A stretch of DNA of 64,000 bases from Pelagibacterium halotolerans B2 (GTDB lineage Bacteria > Pseudomonadota > Alphaproteobacteria > Rhizobiales > Devosiaceae), in NCBI RefSeq assembly GCF_000230555.1, contig NC_016078.1, positions 2,542,001 to 2,606,000 on the forward strand, written 5' to 3'. Both the position numbers and the translations under genes were made by a program. This document shows positions 18,301-26,354 of the stretch, piece after piece (positions within the stretch are counted from its first letter, which is position 1; the number at the start of each line of letters is the position of its first letter). The notes below the pieces were generated by a model. That model was not told where the DNA came from. It did no database searches and saw nothing but the letters and a program-made list of their open reading frames with translations.

Positions 18301-21214
18301 GCCATGGCACGATTACGGCATCACCGCCTGGGATGTGGATAACATAGGGTCATCCCCCTATGAGCTGTCCATGTTCACCGAGTTCCTCAGCGCCGCCCAC
18401 GCGGCAGGCTCCGAATTCGTCACGCTCGCCGATCTGGCCGCCCGCATCTCGACCTTCGAAAAGACCGACCTCACCTATACCGTCAACGGCGATACGATCA
18501 CCGTCACCGCAACCCCCCAGAGCGGCACATTGGGCACGTTCGCCGTCAATCTCGATTCCCTGGGCACCCAGACCATCCAGGCCGTGACCAACTGGTACGC
18601 CTATGATGGCGATTCGGTCTTCCTGGATGCGGATGGCGGCGTTTTCGAGATCAAGCTGGGTTCGAGCCAGACCGACGTGACCCACATCAGCGCGATCGGC
18701 GCCCGCATGCAATTGGTCACCCTCCAGGGGGATGGCATCGACCTCTCGTTCACAATGTATGGTGAAGGTCTCGTCGCCATCGACCTGGCCGGCGTCTCAA
18801 ACAGCGAGTTCATCGTCTCGGGCGCCGAAATCGTCAGTGTCGTCGATGGAATCATGACGGTCCGGCTCGTCGGCCTGGGCAATCACACGGTCAGTCTCAC
18901 GCGGGTCGATGCCGAAAATCTCGCCCCCACCGACATCGTGCTGTCCAACGTGATAGCGGTTCCCGAGATCATGTTCGATCGGGTGAAGGTCGCCGACCTG
19001 CTCGTCATCGATCCCAATCTCGACCCCGAAATGCGCGACAACATCGTCACCGTTTCCGACGACAGGTTCGAGATCGATCCGGTCGATGGTGCGCTTTACC
19101 GCAAGGCCGGCGTTGCCTTCGATTTTGAAACCGAGCCAACGATTTCCGTCACGCTCACCGCAACGGACGGGGCACTGGTCTTTGAAAAGGAAATTTCGAT
19201 CGAAGTCTCCGATGCCAATGACGCCCCCGAGGGCGGGGTATCGATCGTCGGCCAGGCGGAGGAAAATCAGGTTCTCAGCGCCGATGTCACGACCCTTGCC
19301 GATCAGGACGGCCTGGGAACGCTCACCTATCAGTGGCAACGCGATACCGGGCCGGGATTTGTCGACATCGCCGGAGCCAACGCGGCGACCTATACCCTCA
19401 CCGCCCAGGATGCGGGCGCTACGGTGCGGGTTGTCGTGCTTTACACCGATTTGGGCGGCACGCCCGAAAGCGTGGCGTCACCCGCCACCCCGACGGTCGT
19501 CGAAAACATCGTTCCGACACCGCTGGACCCGCTCACCGAGGACATGACACGCACCATCACGACCCGCGACCTGACCGGCACCGCCTATACGGGCATGGCC
19601 GTCGCCATAATCGGCCTGGCCGCCTCCTCGGGCGTATTGACGGACAATGGCGACGGGACGTGGCTGTTCACACCCGATCTCAATGACGACACCGACGTGA
19701 CGTTCACCTATTCAATCGAAACACCCGACCAGACCGTTCCCGCCCGGGCCACCCTCGATCTGATCGGCATGACCGACATCATGGGCACCGATGCGGCCGA
19801 CACTCTCGGCCCCCGCGCCGCATCCGACCAATACCATGGCGGCGATGGCGGCGACACCATACAGGCCGGAGGCGGCGACGATATCCTGTTCGGCGACGGC
19901 GGCAATGACTGGCTTCATGCCAGCCCGGGCGACGACACCATCGTCGCAACAACCGATGACGGCGACGACACCCTTATCGGTGCCGACGGCATCGACACCC
20001 TTGATTTCTCCCGCATCTCGGCCGACGTCACAGCCCATCTCGGCAGCAACACAGCCTCGAGCGCCCAGACCGGAAACGATAGGCTCAACACCATCGAAAA
20101 CGTCATCGGCGGTTCGGGCAACGATACTCTTACCGGCTCGGCGGCTCCCAATATGATCTGGGGCGGTGATGGCGACGACACGATGCGGGGCAATGGCGGC
20201 GACGACATCCTGTTCGGAGAACGTGGCAACGATTGGGTCCATGCCGGCCCGGGCGACGACACTCTCATCGCAACCGTCGATGACGGCGACGACACCCTTA
20301 TCGGTGCCTACGGCATCGACACCCTCGATTTCTCCCGCATCTCGGCCGACGTGACGGCTCATCTGGGCAAGAACACAGCCTCGAGCGCCCAGACCGGAAG
20401 TGACCGGTTGAACACCATAGAAAACTTCGTCGGCGGTTCTGGAAACGACACGATCTACGGTTCGGGCGCCGCCAACATGCTCCGGGGCGGCGATGGCGAC
20501 GACACAATGCGGGGCGGCGGCGGCGACGACGTCCTGTTCGGAGAACGTGGCAATGACTGGGTCCATGCCGGCCCGGGCGATGACACCATCGTCGCGACCA
20601 TCGATGACGGTGACGATACCCTTATCGGTGCCAACGGCATCGACACCCTCGATTTCTCCAGCATCTCGGCCGACGTTACGGCTCATCTGGGCAAGAATAC
20701 AGCTTTTAGCGCCCAGACCGGAAACGATAGGCTCAACACCATAGAAAACTTCGTCGGCGGTTCCGGCAATGACACTATTACCGGATCGGGCGCAGCCAAT
20801 GTGCTCTCGGGCGGTGACGGCAACGACATATTGGAGGGGCTGGCCGGCAAGGACATCCTCGCCGGAGGCGCCGGCAACGACGCCTTTGTCTTCCGCAACG
20901 TCGCCCATTCATCGCCAGGCACCGCCGATCGCGACGTGATCGCGGACTTCACTCAGGGCGAGGATACGATCGACCTCTCGCTCATCGACGCCAACACAAC
21001 GACCTCGGGCAACCAGGCGTTCATATTCCTTGCCTCCGTCGGCACGGCCTTTACCGGTCTGGCAGCGGAACTCAATTTCGCCTTCGAGGACATCGACGGT
21101 ACCGAAAATGACCGGACCATCGTCGCCGGCGACGTCAATGGCGACCAGGTTTCCGATTTCAGCATCGAACTCAACGGCCTGATCCAGCTCACGGCGGCCG
21201 ATTTCATCGTCTGA
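15323..21214 (+). CDS. Giant RTX protein: 3 carbohydrate-binding repeats + PelA/Agd3-like deacetylase + RTX secretion tail
   Basis: Encodes 1963 residues without an N-terminal signal peptide. Residues 1-470 hold three CBM9/DOMON-like repeats with an exact period of 156 residues (FDGxLxEW..., TTFWxNTDxDTSTGH). About 478-695 is a Rossmann/GATase-like domain as in PelA. About 698-1045 is a polysaccharide deacetylase fold with RNDMD (D716 or D718), the H786-SYT-H790 metal motif and W993-PWHD. About 1195-1400 holds Ig/cadherin-like modules. About 1487-1860 is RTX Ca-binding nonapeptide blocks (GGDGDD, GGSGND), including three tandem 108-residue units. The C-terminus is serralysin-like (DVIADFTQGEDTIDL...), a type I secretion signal. 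The ribosome site AGGAGA and an ATGA overlap fix the start. It probably de-acetylates or binds Pel outside the cell, exported by the adjacent ABC/HlyD pair. Confidence 0.85.
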   Translation: MTIILDGNLTDWSPADRLERPETLVDGYALYGRYEDGAYLIALESAVPIGPTTTFWLNTDADGETGHKVWDWAVGAEFNINFGDDGVARLYSGSEGATLVAEIEYVIGEGGTTLEMRLPQALVGLAVTSLAVYADINNSVFLPNSYAEGGYLITQPSPSSFDGLLTEWTEDQRLETPGTGVDGYELYGRVDTEAFVVALKSAQPIGPNTTFWINTDGDTSTGHQIWGWAGGAEFNINIGADGIARLYSGAAGETFVADLDHAFGPDGTTLEFAVPKALLGTGIEQVAVLADINDAVFLPSNYGFGGYTIALPPVSAFDGILSEWTQDQRLETPTTQVAGYELYGTVANDAYVIALKSEIDIGPNTTFWINTDDDTSTGHLVFGWATGAEFNVNIGSDGVARLYTGAAGENLVAEIDFALGPDGRTMELAIPKSLLGDGINKIGLMADVNDVVHLPADYTQPAYTITDTSDLPPGSGSNYKIAIVYSETTAGAYFSEMAYSQLVMAAQSQAMAAGIPFDLIGEADLTDLEVLAQYKALVFPSFRNAPDNFADIAATLNQLVYDYDVPIITAGDFMTNAADGEALTANPYERMQTLLGLSRTGGASGVDVELVAAGDHEITSGYGGGSIHTYTGASTSYFSAIAAGTVIAQQIVDGTSHDAVISTTTGGRNVHFATDGMLADNNLLGQALDWAIQPLDGPKVSLSMSRDRAIVAARNDMDQSQETFDVDGGIYEAMLPILEQWKTDYNFVGSHYINVGLYSPDQDTNWFISSAYYQQLLAMGNEIGSHSYTHPFDTNLLLPDEVTQEILDQRIAGYAALLDNPSACFCPYCMREDADQSVIDALAAMSVTEINATLQAALVAPDPMALDPVSKAILEASFKFQFETSRHVIEDNLEIEVGGAAVPGMPESLETARQIIQYYDYLTGGASMVGAGYPGAFGYLSPTDAGKVYIAPNMSFDFTLLAWLGLTVEEAAAKWIAEFNDLAINSDLPIVVWPWHDYGITAWDVDNIGSSPYELSMFTEFLSAAHAAGSEFVTLADLAARISTFEKTDLTYTVNGDTITVTATPQSGTLGTFAVNLDSLGTQTIQAVTNWYAYDGDSVFLDADGGVFEIKLGSSQTDVTHISAIGARMQLVTLQGDGIDLSFTMYGEGLVAIDLAGVSNSEFIVSGAEIVSVVDGIMTVRLVGLGNHTVSLTRVDAENLAPTDIVLSNVIAVPEIMFDRVKVADLLVIDPNLDPEMRDNIVTVSDDRFEIDPVDGALYRKAGVAFDFETEPTISVTLTATDGALVFEKEISIEVSDANDAPEGGVSIVGQAEENQVLSADVTTLADQDGLGTLTYQWQRDTGPGFVDIAGANAATYTLTAQDAGATVRVVVLYTDLGGTPESVASPATPTVVENIVPTPLDPLTEDMTRTITTRDLTGTAYTGMAVAIIGLAASSGVLTDNGDGTWLFTPDLNDDTDVTFTYSIETPDQTVPARATLDLIGMTDIMGTDAADTLGPRAASDQYHGGDGGDTIQAGGGDDILFGDGGNDWLHASPGDDTIVATTDDGDDTLIGADGIDTLDFSRISADVTAHLGSNTASSAQTGNDRLNTIENVIGGSGNDTLTGSAAPNMIWGGDGDDTMRGNGGDDILFGERGNDWVHAGPGDDTLIATVDDGDDTLIGAYGIDTLDFSRISADVTAHLGKNTASSAQTGSDRLNTIENFVGGSGNDTIYGSGAANMLRGGDGDDTMRGGGGDDVLFGERGNDWVHAGPGDDTIVATIDDGDDTLIGANGIDTLDFSSISADVTAHLGKNTAFSAQTGNDRLNTIENFVGGSGNDTITGSGAANVLSGGDGNDILEGLAGKDILAGGAGNDAFVFRNVAHSSPGTADRDVIADFTQGEDTIDLSLIDANTTTSGNQAFIFLASVGTAFTGLAAELNFAFEDIDGTENDRTIVAGDVNGDQVSDFSIELNGLIQLTAADFIV
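15335..16738 (+). repeat. Three tandem 468-base repeats encoding carbohydrate-binding modules
   Basis: Units begin at 15335, 15803 and 16271 with LDGNLTDW, FDGLLTEW and FDGILSEW, and the spacing is exactly 468 bases (156 residues) both times. Units 2 and 3 are more alike than unit 1. Each resembles a CBM9/DOMON-type sugar-binding sandwich. Confidence 0.85.
19883..20854 (+). repeat. Three tandem 324-base RTX repeats
   Basis: The segment beginning (A/G)TCCTGTTCGG recurs at 19883, 20207 and 20531, an exact period of 324 bases (108 residues). Each unit contains LFGERGNDW-like, DDGDDTLIGA, GIDTLDFS, ISADVTAHLG and NDRLNTIEN. Units 2 and 3 are nearly identical at DNA level, indicating recent duplication. 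Confidence 0.9.
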
Positions 21215-21220
21215 ACAAGA

Positions 21221-21241
21221 GCGGCACCCAAGCGGTGCCGC
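21221..21241 (+). terminator. Hairpin after the RTX gene
   Basis: GCGGCACC-CAAGC-GGTGCCGC, a perfect 8-base stem 7 bases after the stop codon. There is only a short pyrimidine tail. It probably works with the stronger bidirectional terminator that follows. Confidence 0.6.
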
Positions 21242-21265
21242 TTCCTTACCCCATCCGTCCGTGCA

Positions 21266-21296
21266 CGAAAAAGAGGCCCGGGGGCCTCTTTTTTCG
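21266..21296. terminator. Bidirectional intrinsic terminator
   Basis: AAAAAGAGGCC-CGGG-GGCCTCTTTTTT: a GC stem flanked by A-run and T-run, so it can end both the RTX operon (plus) and the secretion operon (minus). Confidence 0.92.
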
Positions 21297-21310
21297 GTCT
21301 GGGATTGGTC

Positions 21311-22627
21311 TCAGTCCTCGCGGAAGGCCAGTGAGAGCTGGTCCATGACCGGTTTGGCGAGATAGCTCAGAACGGTCTTTTCTCCCGTCGCAAAAAACGC
21401 CTCAACGGGCATCCCCGGAATCAGCCGCGCCGTTTCGGGCAATTTGTTGAGTTCATCGGCCGGAAGGCGCACCCTGACGACATAAAACTGCATGCCTGAC
21501 GCAGCATCCCGTGTCAGATCGGGAGAGATCCTGTCCACCAGTCCGGCCAATTCGGGTGTCGAGCGCGCATTGAAGCTCGAAAGCCGCAATGTGACGGTTT
21601 GTTGGATGGCGAGCTTGTCGATATCGAGCGGATTGATGCGCACATCGACCATGATCTCGTCATCCTGGGGAACGATCTGCATGAGCGTTTCCCCCGCGCC
21701 GGCAACGCCACCCAGCGTTGTAATCTGCATCTGATGCACGATGCCGGCAATCGGTGCGCGTATGACGAGACGGTTGAGCCTGTCCTGAGCGGCAACCCTT
21801 TGCTGCTCGAGTTCTGCAATCTGCTGGCCGGTTTCCTGCAACTGTCCCAGAACCTCGCTCTGGTAGGATTCCTGCACCTGCGATATCTCCAGCCTGCGCT
21901 CGGCGGTCGCCGCATGGCCGCGAGCGATCTCTGTGGCAATGCGAGCACTCTCGCCATCGAGCTGCGCGATCTGGCGGCCCAATTCGCTCACCCGGCTTGC
22001 TTCCACGAGCCCCTGGGACAGGAGCGTGGACAATCTGTCGAACTGTTCGGTCAGAATATCGACCTGGGCGATCACCGCGTCGCGCTGGGCTCCAAGTCCT
22101 GCAACCTGGTTCTCCAATTGAACGACCTGTTCGCCCAGTTGGGCAATCTGGGTGGAAAGAGCTGCGGCGCGGGAGGCGCGAAGGCGGTCTTCAGCCGCAA
22201 ACAGGGCGCGATTACGCTCGATATTGGCCAGTCCATCGAGTTCGGTTGCCCACGCCATGCCGGCCGAACCGGCCGCTTCGGCCAGCAGCCGGGCCCGGCG
22301 GATATAGGCCTCTCCCAATTGCGCCTCGATGACCGCCATATTGGCCGCAACCGAAGTGCCGTCGAGCACGGCCAGGGTTTGGCCCGCCTCGACTTCGGCA
22401 TCGTTGCGCACCAGAATTTCGCTTATGATACCGCCTTCCTGATGCTGCACACGGCGCACGCCCCCATCGACGACCACGCTCCCCCCGGCCACCACGGCTC
22501 CCGAAAGCGGCGTGATGGCAGCCCAGAAGCCCAGCCCGCCCACCAGCGTCATGATGGCAACCGAGCCGAGCAGGCCATGGCGGCCAAGGCTGCGCGCCGT
22601 TGCATATTCGATGTCGATGGCGCTCAT
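21311..22627 (-). CDS. Type I secretion membrane-fusion (HlyD/PrtE-family) adaptor
   Basis: Encodes 438 residues from ATG 22627, which overlaps the ABC gene's TGA (ATGA). There is an N-terminal membrane anchor (about residues 18-40, SVAIMTLVGGLGFWAAITPL), a biotinyl-lipoyl half (VRRVQHQEGGIISEILVRND), a long coiled-coil hairpin (residues about 95-270, rich in Q/A/L heptads) and a C-terminal barrel (VIRAPIAGIVHQMQI, ending in the PGMPVEAFFATGEKT that is typical of T1SS adaptors). It bridges the inner-membrane ABC exporter to an outer-membrane TolC-type channel, which is not in this window. It converges with the RTX gene, the obvious cargo. Confidence 0.93.
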   Translation of the reverse strand: MSAIDIEYATARSLGRHGLLGSVAIMTLVGGLGFWAAITPLSGAVVAGGSVVVDGGVRRVQHQEGGIISEILVRNDAEVEAGQTLAVLDGTSVAANMAVIEAQLGEAYIRRARLLAEAAGSAGMAWATELDGLANIERNRALFAAEDRLRASRAAALSTQIAQLGEQVVQLENQVAGLGAQRDAVIAQVDILTEQFDRLSTLLSQGLVEASRVSELGRQIAQLDGESARIATEIARGHAATAERRLEISQVQESYQSEVLGQLQETGQQIAELEQQRVAAQDRLNRLVIRAPIAGIVHQMQITTLGGVAGAGETLMQIVPQDDEIMVDVRINPLDIDKLAIQQTVTLRLSSFNARSTPELAGLVDRISPDLTRDAASGMQFYVVRVRLPADELNKLPETARLIPGMPVEAFFATGEKTVLSYLAKPVMDQLSLAFRED

Positions 22628-24342
22628 TTCCGTCTCGCTTTCCGGGCGATATCGAGGGAGGCCGGCTGGGCGGTGATCGAGGCCAGTACGGCATCCTTGG
22701 GACCGAAGGCGGCCTGGCGGCCGTCCTGAAGGAACAGGATCGTATCGACGGCCGCGATGGCGGTCGGACGGTGGGCAACGATGACCATGATCGCCCCGCG
22801 CGCCTTGGCCCCGGCGATTGCCGCATTGCATGCAGCGTCCCCGGCGGCGTCGAGGTTGGAATTGGGCTCGTCGAGCACGATCAGAAACGGATCGCCATAG
22901 AGCGCCCGGGCCAACCCGATGCGTTGACGCTGGCCGGCGGAAAGCATGGCGCCCTGCGGCCCGATCGGCGTGTCATAACCATGCGGCAGCGACGCGATCA
23001 GCTCATGCACGCCCGCTGCCTCGGCCGCCTTGAGCACGTCCTCGAACTCCCCATCGCTTCGGAAGCGGGCGATGTTTTGCGCGACGGTGCCGGCAAACAG
23101 TTCCACCGTCTGGGGCAGATAGCCCAGCGCCATGCCCAGCCGGTCGGGATCGTAATGGGAGAGCTCGGACCCATCGAGCCGGACGACACCGCTCCGCGCC
23201 GGCCAGATGCCCATCAGCGTACGGATAAGCGATGATTTTCCGCACCCCGACGTTCCCAGCACCCCCATGGCCTCGCCCGATTTGAGCTCGAAATTGACCC
23301 CGCAGACCAGCGCCGGCCCATCCGGCAATGGCGAGATGGCAAGATCGGAAACCCCAAGACTGGACTTCGGCAGCGGCAGGGCGACCCGCTCGGGCTTGCC
23401 TTTCGCTTCGGCCAGCACGGTCTTGAGCCGGGCCTTTGCCTGGCGTGCGGCCACGAAACCACGCCAGTTCGCAACGGCCTGTTCCACAGGGGAGAGCGCG
23501 CGCGCCGTAACGATCGACGCGGCGATCATCAGCCCCGCCGATATCTCCCCCCCAATGGCGAGATAGGCGCCCATCGCGAGAACACCGGACTGCAAGAGCA
23601 GCCGGAACCCCTTGGTCAGCGCCGAAAAAATGGTGGCACGGTCTGCGGCGCGGGCCTGGGTCATCAGCATCTTGGTGTTGGCTGCCTCCCAGCGGTCGGC
23701 AAGCGTTTCGCGCATGCCCATGGCCAGCACCGCTTCTGCGTTTGTCGCAAGATCGCTGTGCTGGCTCTGGCGCGCATTGGCGGCGGCATTGGCATCGCGC
23801 GACGGTCCGCGGGACGACCACTCGTTGAGGATCATGAGCACGCTCACCACCCCGGCCCCGGCCAATGCCAGCCAGCCCAGCATGGGGTGAAAGGCAAAGA
23901 CGATGAAGAGATAGATCGGCACCCAGGGCAGATCGAGCAACGCCATCGGCCCGGCTCCGGCCAGGAACTGGCGCAGGGTTTCGGCATCCCGGATAGGGTC
24001 GCCCTCGGTCCCCCTTCGGGACGATGCGCTTGAGGCGACGACCTGTGCAAAGACCGGGCGAGTCAGCCGCGCCGCGGCCAGAACCGAATAGCGCGTCGCC
24101 ATGCGGCTGCGCACGATCTCGATAACGCTGTAAAACCCGTAGAGCCCGATAACCAGCCCGGTAAGAGCCATGAGGGTGGGCACCGACTTGCTCGCCAGCA
24201 CCCTGTCATAGATCTGCAGCATGAACAGCGGCCCGGTCAGCAGCAACAGGTTGGAGATTATGCTCAAAAGCCCCAGCCCCAGCACCGCCCCCCGGCCCGA
24301 AGGCCTTCCGGGCCTGCGCCCACCGTTCTCGCGTGATGCCAT
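22624..24342 (-). CDS. Type I secretion ABC exporter (PrtD/AprD family)
   Basis: Encodes 572 residues from ATG 24342; an upstream in-frame GTG at 24384 has no ribosome site. The membrane half has about six helices (FMLQIYDRVLASKSVPTLMALT motif, LLDLPWVPIYLFIVFAFHP). The nucleotide-binding half has Walker A GTSGCGKSS, signature LSAGQRQRIGLARAL, Walker B FLIVLDEPNSNLD and the H-loop VAHRP. There is no N-terminal C39 peptidase domain, as in exporters of C-terminal-signal RTX proteins. It is the first gene of the secretion operon. An FNR/FixK-type box lies 60 bases upstream of the start codon. Confidence 0.94.
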   Translation of the reverse strand: MASRENGGRRPGRPSGRGAVLGLGLLSIISNLLLLTGPLFMLQIYDRVLASKSVPTLMALTGLVIGLYGFYSVIEIVRSRMATRYSVLAAARLTRPVFAQVVASSASSRRGTEGDPIRDAETLRQFLAGAGPMALLDLPWVPIYLFIVFAFHPMLGWLALAGAGVVSVLMILNEWSSRGPSRDANAAANARQSQHSDLATNAEAVLAMGMRETLADRWEAANTKMLMTQARAADRATIFSALTKGFRLLLQSGVLAMGAYLAIGGEISAGLMIAASIVTARALSPVEQAVANWRGFVAARQAKARLKTVLAEAKGKPERVALPLPKSSLGVSDLAISPLPDGPALVCGVNFELKSGEAMGVLGTSGCGKSSLIRTLMGIWPARSGVVRLDGSELSHYDPDRLGMALGYLPQTVELFAGTVAQNIARFRSDGEFEDVLKAAEAAGVHELIASLPHGYDTPIGPQGAMLSAGQRQRIGLARALYGDPFLIVLDEPNSNLDAAGDAACNAAIAGAKARGAIMVIVAHRPTAIAAVDTILFLQDGRQAAFGPKDAVLASITAQPASLDIARKARRK

Positions 24343-24401
24343 GATTGCCGTCCCGGAAAATACGCGTGCCCCCGGTTTTCCCACAGCACAGCGCCGGCAC
24401 C

Positions 24402-24415
24402 TTGACGATTGTCAA
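24402..24415. promoter_or_regulatory. FNR/FixK-type box between the secretion operon and glmS
   Basis: TTGACGATTGTCAA, a perfectly symmetric TTGAC-N4-GTCAA, in the 135-base gap between the divergent ABC exporter and glmS genes. It has the same class and the same kind of position as the box at 13667-13680. -10 hexamers at the -41.5 spacing are weak on both sides, so which gene responds, and whether it is activated or repressed, is open. Confidence 0.55.
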
Positions 24416-24477
24416 TAATCGGCCGGACCGTCTCGACTACCAAACCGGCATGTCATCCAACCGGTGGAGGGCCACAA

Positions 24478-26304
24478 ATGTGCGGCATTGTCGGGATCGC
24501 AGGCAACCGGCCGGTGGCCGAACGGCTGGTCAGCGCGCTGACCCGGCTCGAATATCGCGGCTATGACAGCGCCGGCATCGCCACCCAGGCTTCAGGGACC
24601 ATCATGCGCTGCCGGGCACAGGGCAAGCTCGAAAATCTGGCCATAAAGCTCGGCCGAACACCGCTGGAAGGCACCACGGGCATCGGCCATACCAGATGGG
24701 CAACCCATGGCGCACCCACCGAGGACAACGCCCACCCTCATGGCACTCACCATGTCGTCGTTGTCCACAACGGCATCATCGAGAACTATCTGCAATTGCG
24801 CGCCGATCTGGCTGCTGACGGCTACCGGGCCGAAACCGAAACCGACACCGAAGTCGTTGCGCTTTTGGCAACGCGGGAAATGGACAACGGCGCCACGCCC
24901 CGTCAGGCCGTTCAATCCACGCTGGCGAAATTGCGCGGATCATACGCGTTGCTGTTCCTGTTCAAGAATAACGATCGCGAACTGATCGCCGCCCGGCGCG
25001 GGTCTCCCTTGACGCTCGGTTATGGCGAAAACGAAATGTTTATCGGCTCGGACGCGCTGGCGCTCGCCCCGTTCACCCGCACGATCACCTATTTCGAGGA
25101 TGGCGACTGGGCGGTCATAACCCCCGAGGGCGCTGAAATCTTCAACGATCTCGGCCTGCCCGTCGAGCGCCCCTCGCGCGAACTCGGCGCCTATGCCGAC
25201 CTCGCCGACAAATTCCCCTATCCCCATTTCATGGCCAAGGAAATCCACGAGCAACCCGAGACCATCGCCCGCGCAATCAACCAGTTTCTGGACATGACCA
25301 CCGGCGCGCTGCGCCCGCTGCCTTCGCTCGATTTCGATTTCACCACCCTGCCCCGAATTACCGCCGCGGCCTGCGGATCGGCTTACTATGCCGGGGCGAC
25401 TGCGAAATACTGGTTCGAAAATTATGCTGCCCTGCCCTTCGATATCGACATCGCCTCCGAGTTCCGCTACCGCCACCCGCGCCTGACCGAGGGCGGTCTG
25501 GCGCTGATGATTTCCCAGTCCGGCGAAACCGCCGACAGCCTCGCCGCGCTGCGCCACTGCGCGGCCAATGGCCAGCACATCGCTTCGGTGGTCAATGTCG
25601 AAGAATCCACGATGGCGCGCGAGTCAGCGACGATCTTTCCCTTGCTGTGCGGGGCCGAGATCGGCGTCGCCTCGACCAAGGCCTTCACCTCCCAGCTCGC
25701 CGTTCTGCTTTGCCTCGCCCTCAAGGCGGCCCAAGCACGCGGCACGCTCGAACCCGAAATGCTGCACAAGCGCATCGCCGCCCTCATGCTGCTTCCAGCC
25801 GCCCTGTCCGAAGCGCTCAAGGCAGAGCCGCAATTGAAGCAGGTCGCCCGGCGCCTGGCATATTTCCATGACGTGCTCTATCTCGGGCGCGGCCCGTTCT
25901 ATCCGCTGGCGCTCGAAGGCGCGCTCAAGCTCAAGGAAATCTCCTACATTCATGCCGAAGGCTACGCCGCGGGCGAACTCAAGCACGGGCCGATCGCGCT
26001 TGTTGAAAAGGGCACGCCGGTTATCGTGCTGGCACCCACCGACGAGCTGTTTGACAAGACCCTGTCAAATCTCAAGGAGGTCACCGCGCGCGGAGCGCAT
26101 GTGATCCTCATCACAGACCCCCCGGGCGCCGAAATTGCGGGCGGCGACGCAGCCGAGATCATCGTCATGCCCCAGGTCGATCCCGCAATCGCCCCCATCG
26201 TTTCCGCCATTCCGCTCCAGCTATTGGCCTACCACACGGCGGTCGAGCGGAAATTGGACGTCGACCGCCCCCGCAATCTGGCAAAATCGGTCACCGTGGA
26301 ATAG
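24478..26304 (+). CDS. glmS: Glutamine-fructose-6-phosphate aminotransferase (GlmS)
   Basis: Encodes 608 residues, the full family length. The start is fixed by MCGIVGIAG, where Cys1 is the glutaminase nucleophile after Met removal; GGAGG lies 7 bases upstream. The N-terminal Ntn glutaminase domain has RGYDSAGIAT, GHTRWATHGAPTEDNAHPH and HNGIIENY. Two SIS isomerase domains follow (CGSAYYAG, SQSGETADSLAAL; LGRGPFYPLALEGALKLKE), ending DRPRNLAKSVTVE. It makes glucosamine-6-phosphate, the precursor of UDP-GlcNAc and UDP-GalNAc. Placed next to a Pel-type locus and sharing an FNR/FixK-box promoter gap, it may be a dedicated copy that supplies hexosamine for the polymer. Confidence 0.97.
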   Translation: MCGIVGIAGNRPVAERLVSALTRLEYRGYDSAGIATQASGTIMRCRAQGKLENLAIKLGRTPLEGTTGIGHTRWATHGAPTEDNAHPHGTHHVVVVHNGIIENYLQLRADLAADGYRAETETDTEVVALLATREMDNGATPRQAVQSTLAKLRGSYALLFLFKNNDRELIAARRGSPLTLGYGENEMFIGSDALALAPFTRTITYFEDGDWAVITPEGAEIFNDLGLPVERPSRELGAYADLADKFPYPHFMAKEIHEQPETIARAINQFLDMTTGALRPLPSLDFDFTTLPRITAAACGSAYYAGATAKYWFENYAALPFDIDIASEFRYRHPRLTEGGLALMISQSGETADSLAALRHCAANGQHIASVVNVEESTMARESATIFPLLCGAEIGVASTKAFTSQLAVLLCLALKAAQARGTLEPEMLHKRIAALMLLPAALSEALKAEPQLKQVARRLAYFHDVLYLGRGPFYPLALEGALKLKEISYIHAEGYAAGELKHGPIALVEKGTPVIVLAPTDELFDKTLSNLKEVTARGAHVILITDPPGAEIAGGDAAEIIVMPQVDPAIAPIVSAIPLQLLAYHTAVERKLDVDRPRNLAKSVTVE

Positions 26305-26354
26305 CGCCGGACCGGGCCCGCCTCCGGGGCGCTTCCATTCCAATATGATAGGTT

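Noticed and set aside
19780..20900. CRISPR-like array in the repeat-rich region
   Set aside because: The repeats are in-frame coding units of 324 bases within an RTX protein, without spacers or short palindromic repeats.
26305..26340. Intrinsic terminator after glmS
   Set aside because: Only a bulged GC-rich fold without a T-run can be drawn, so it was not listed as a feature.
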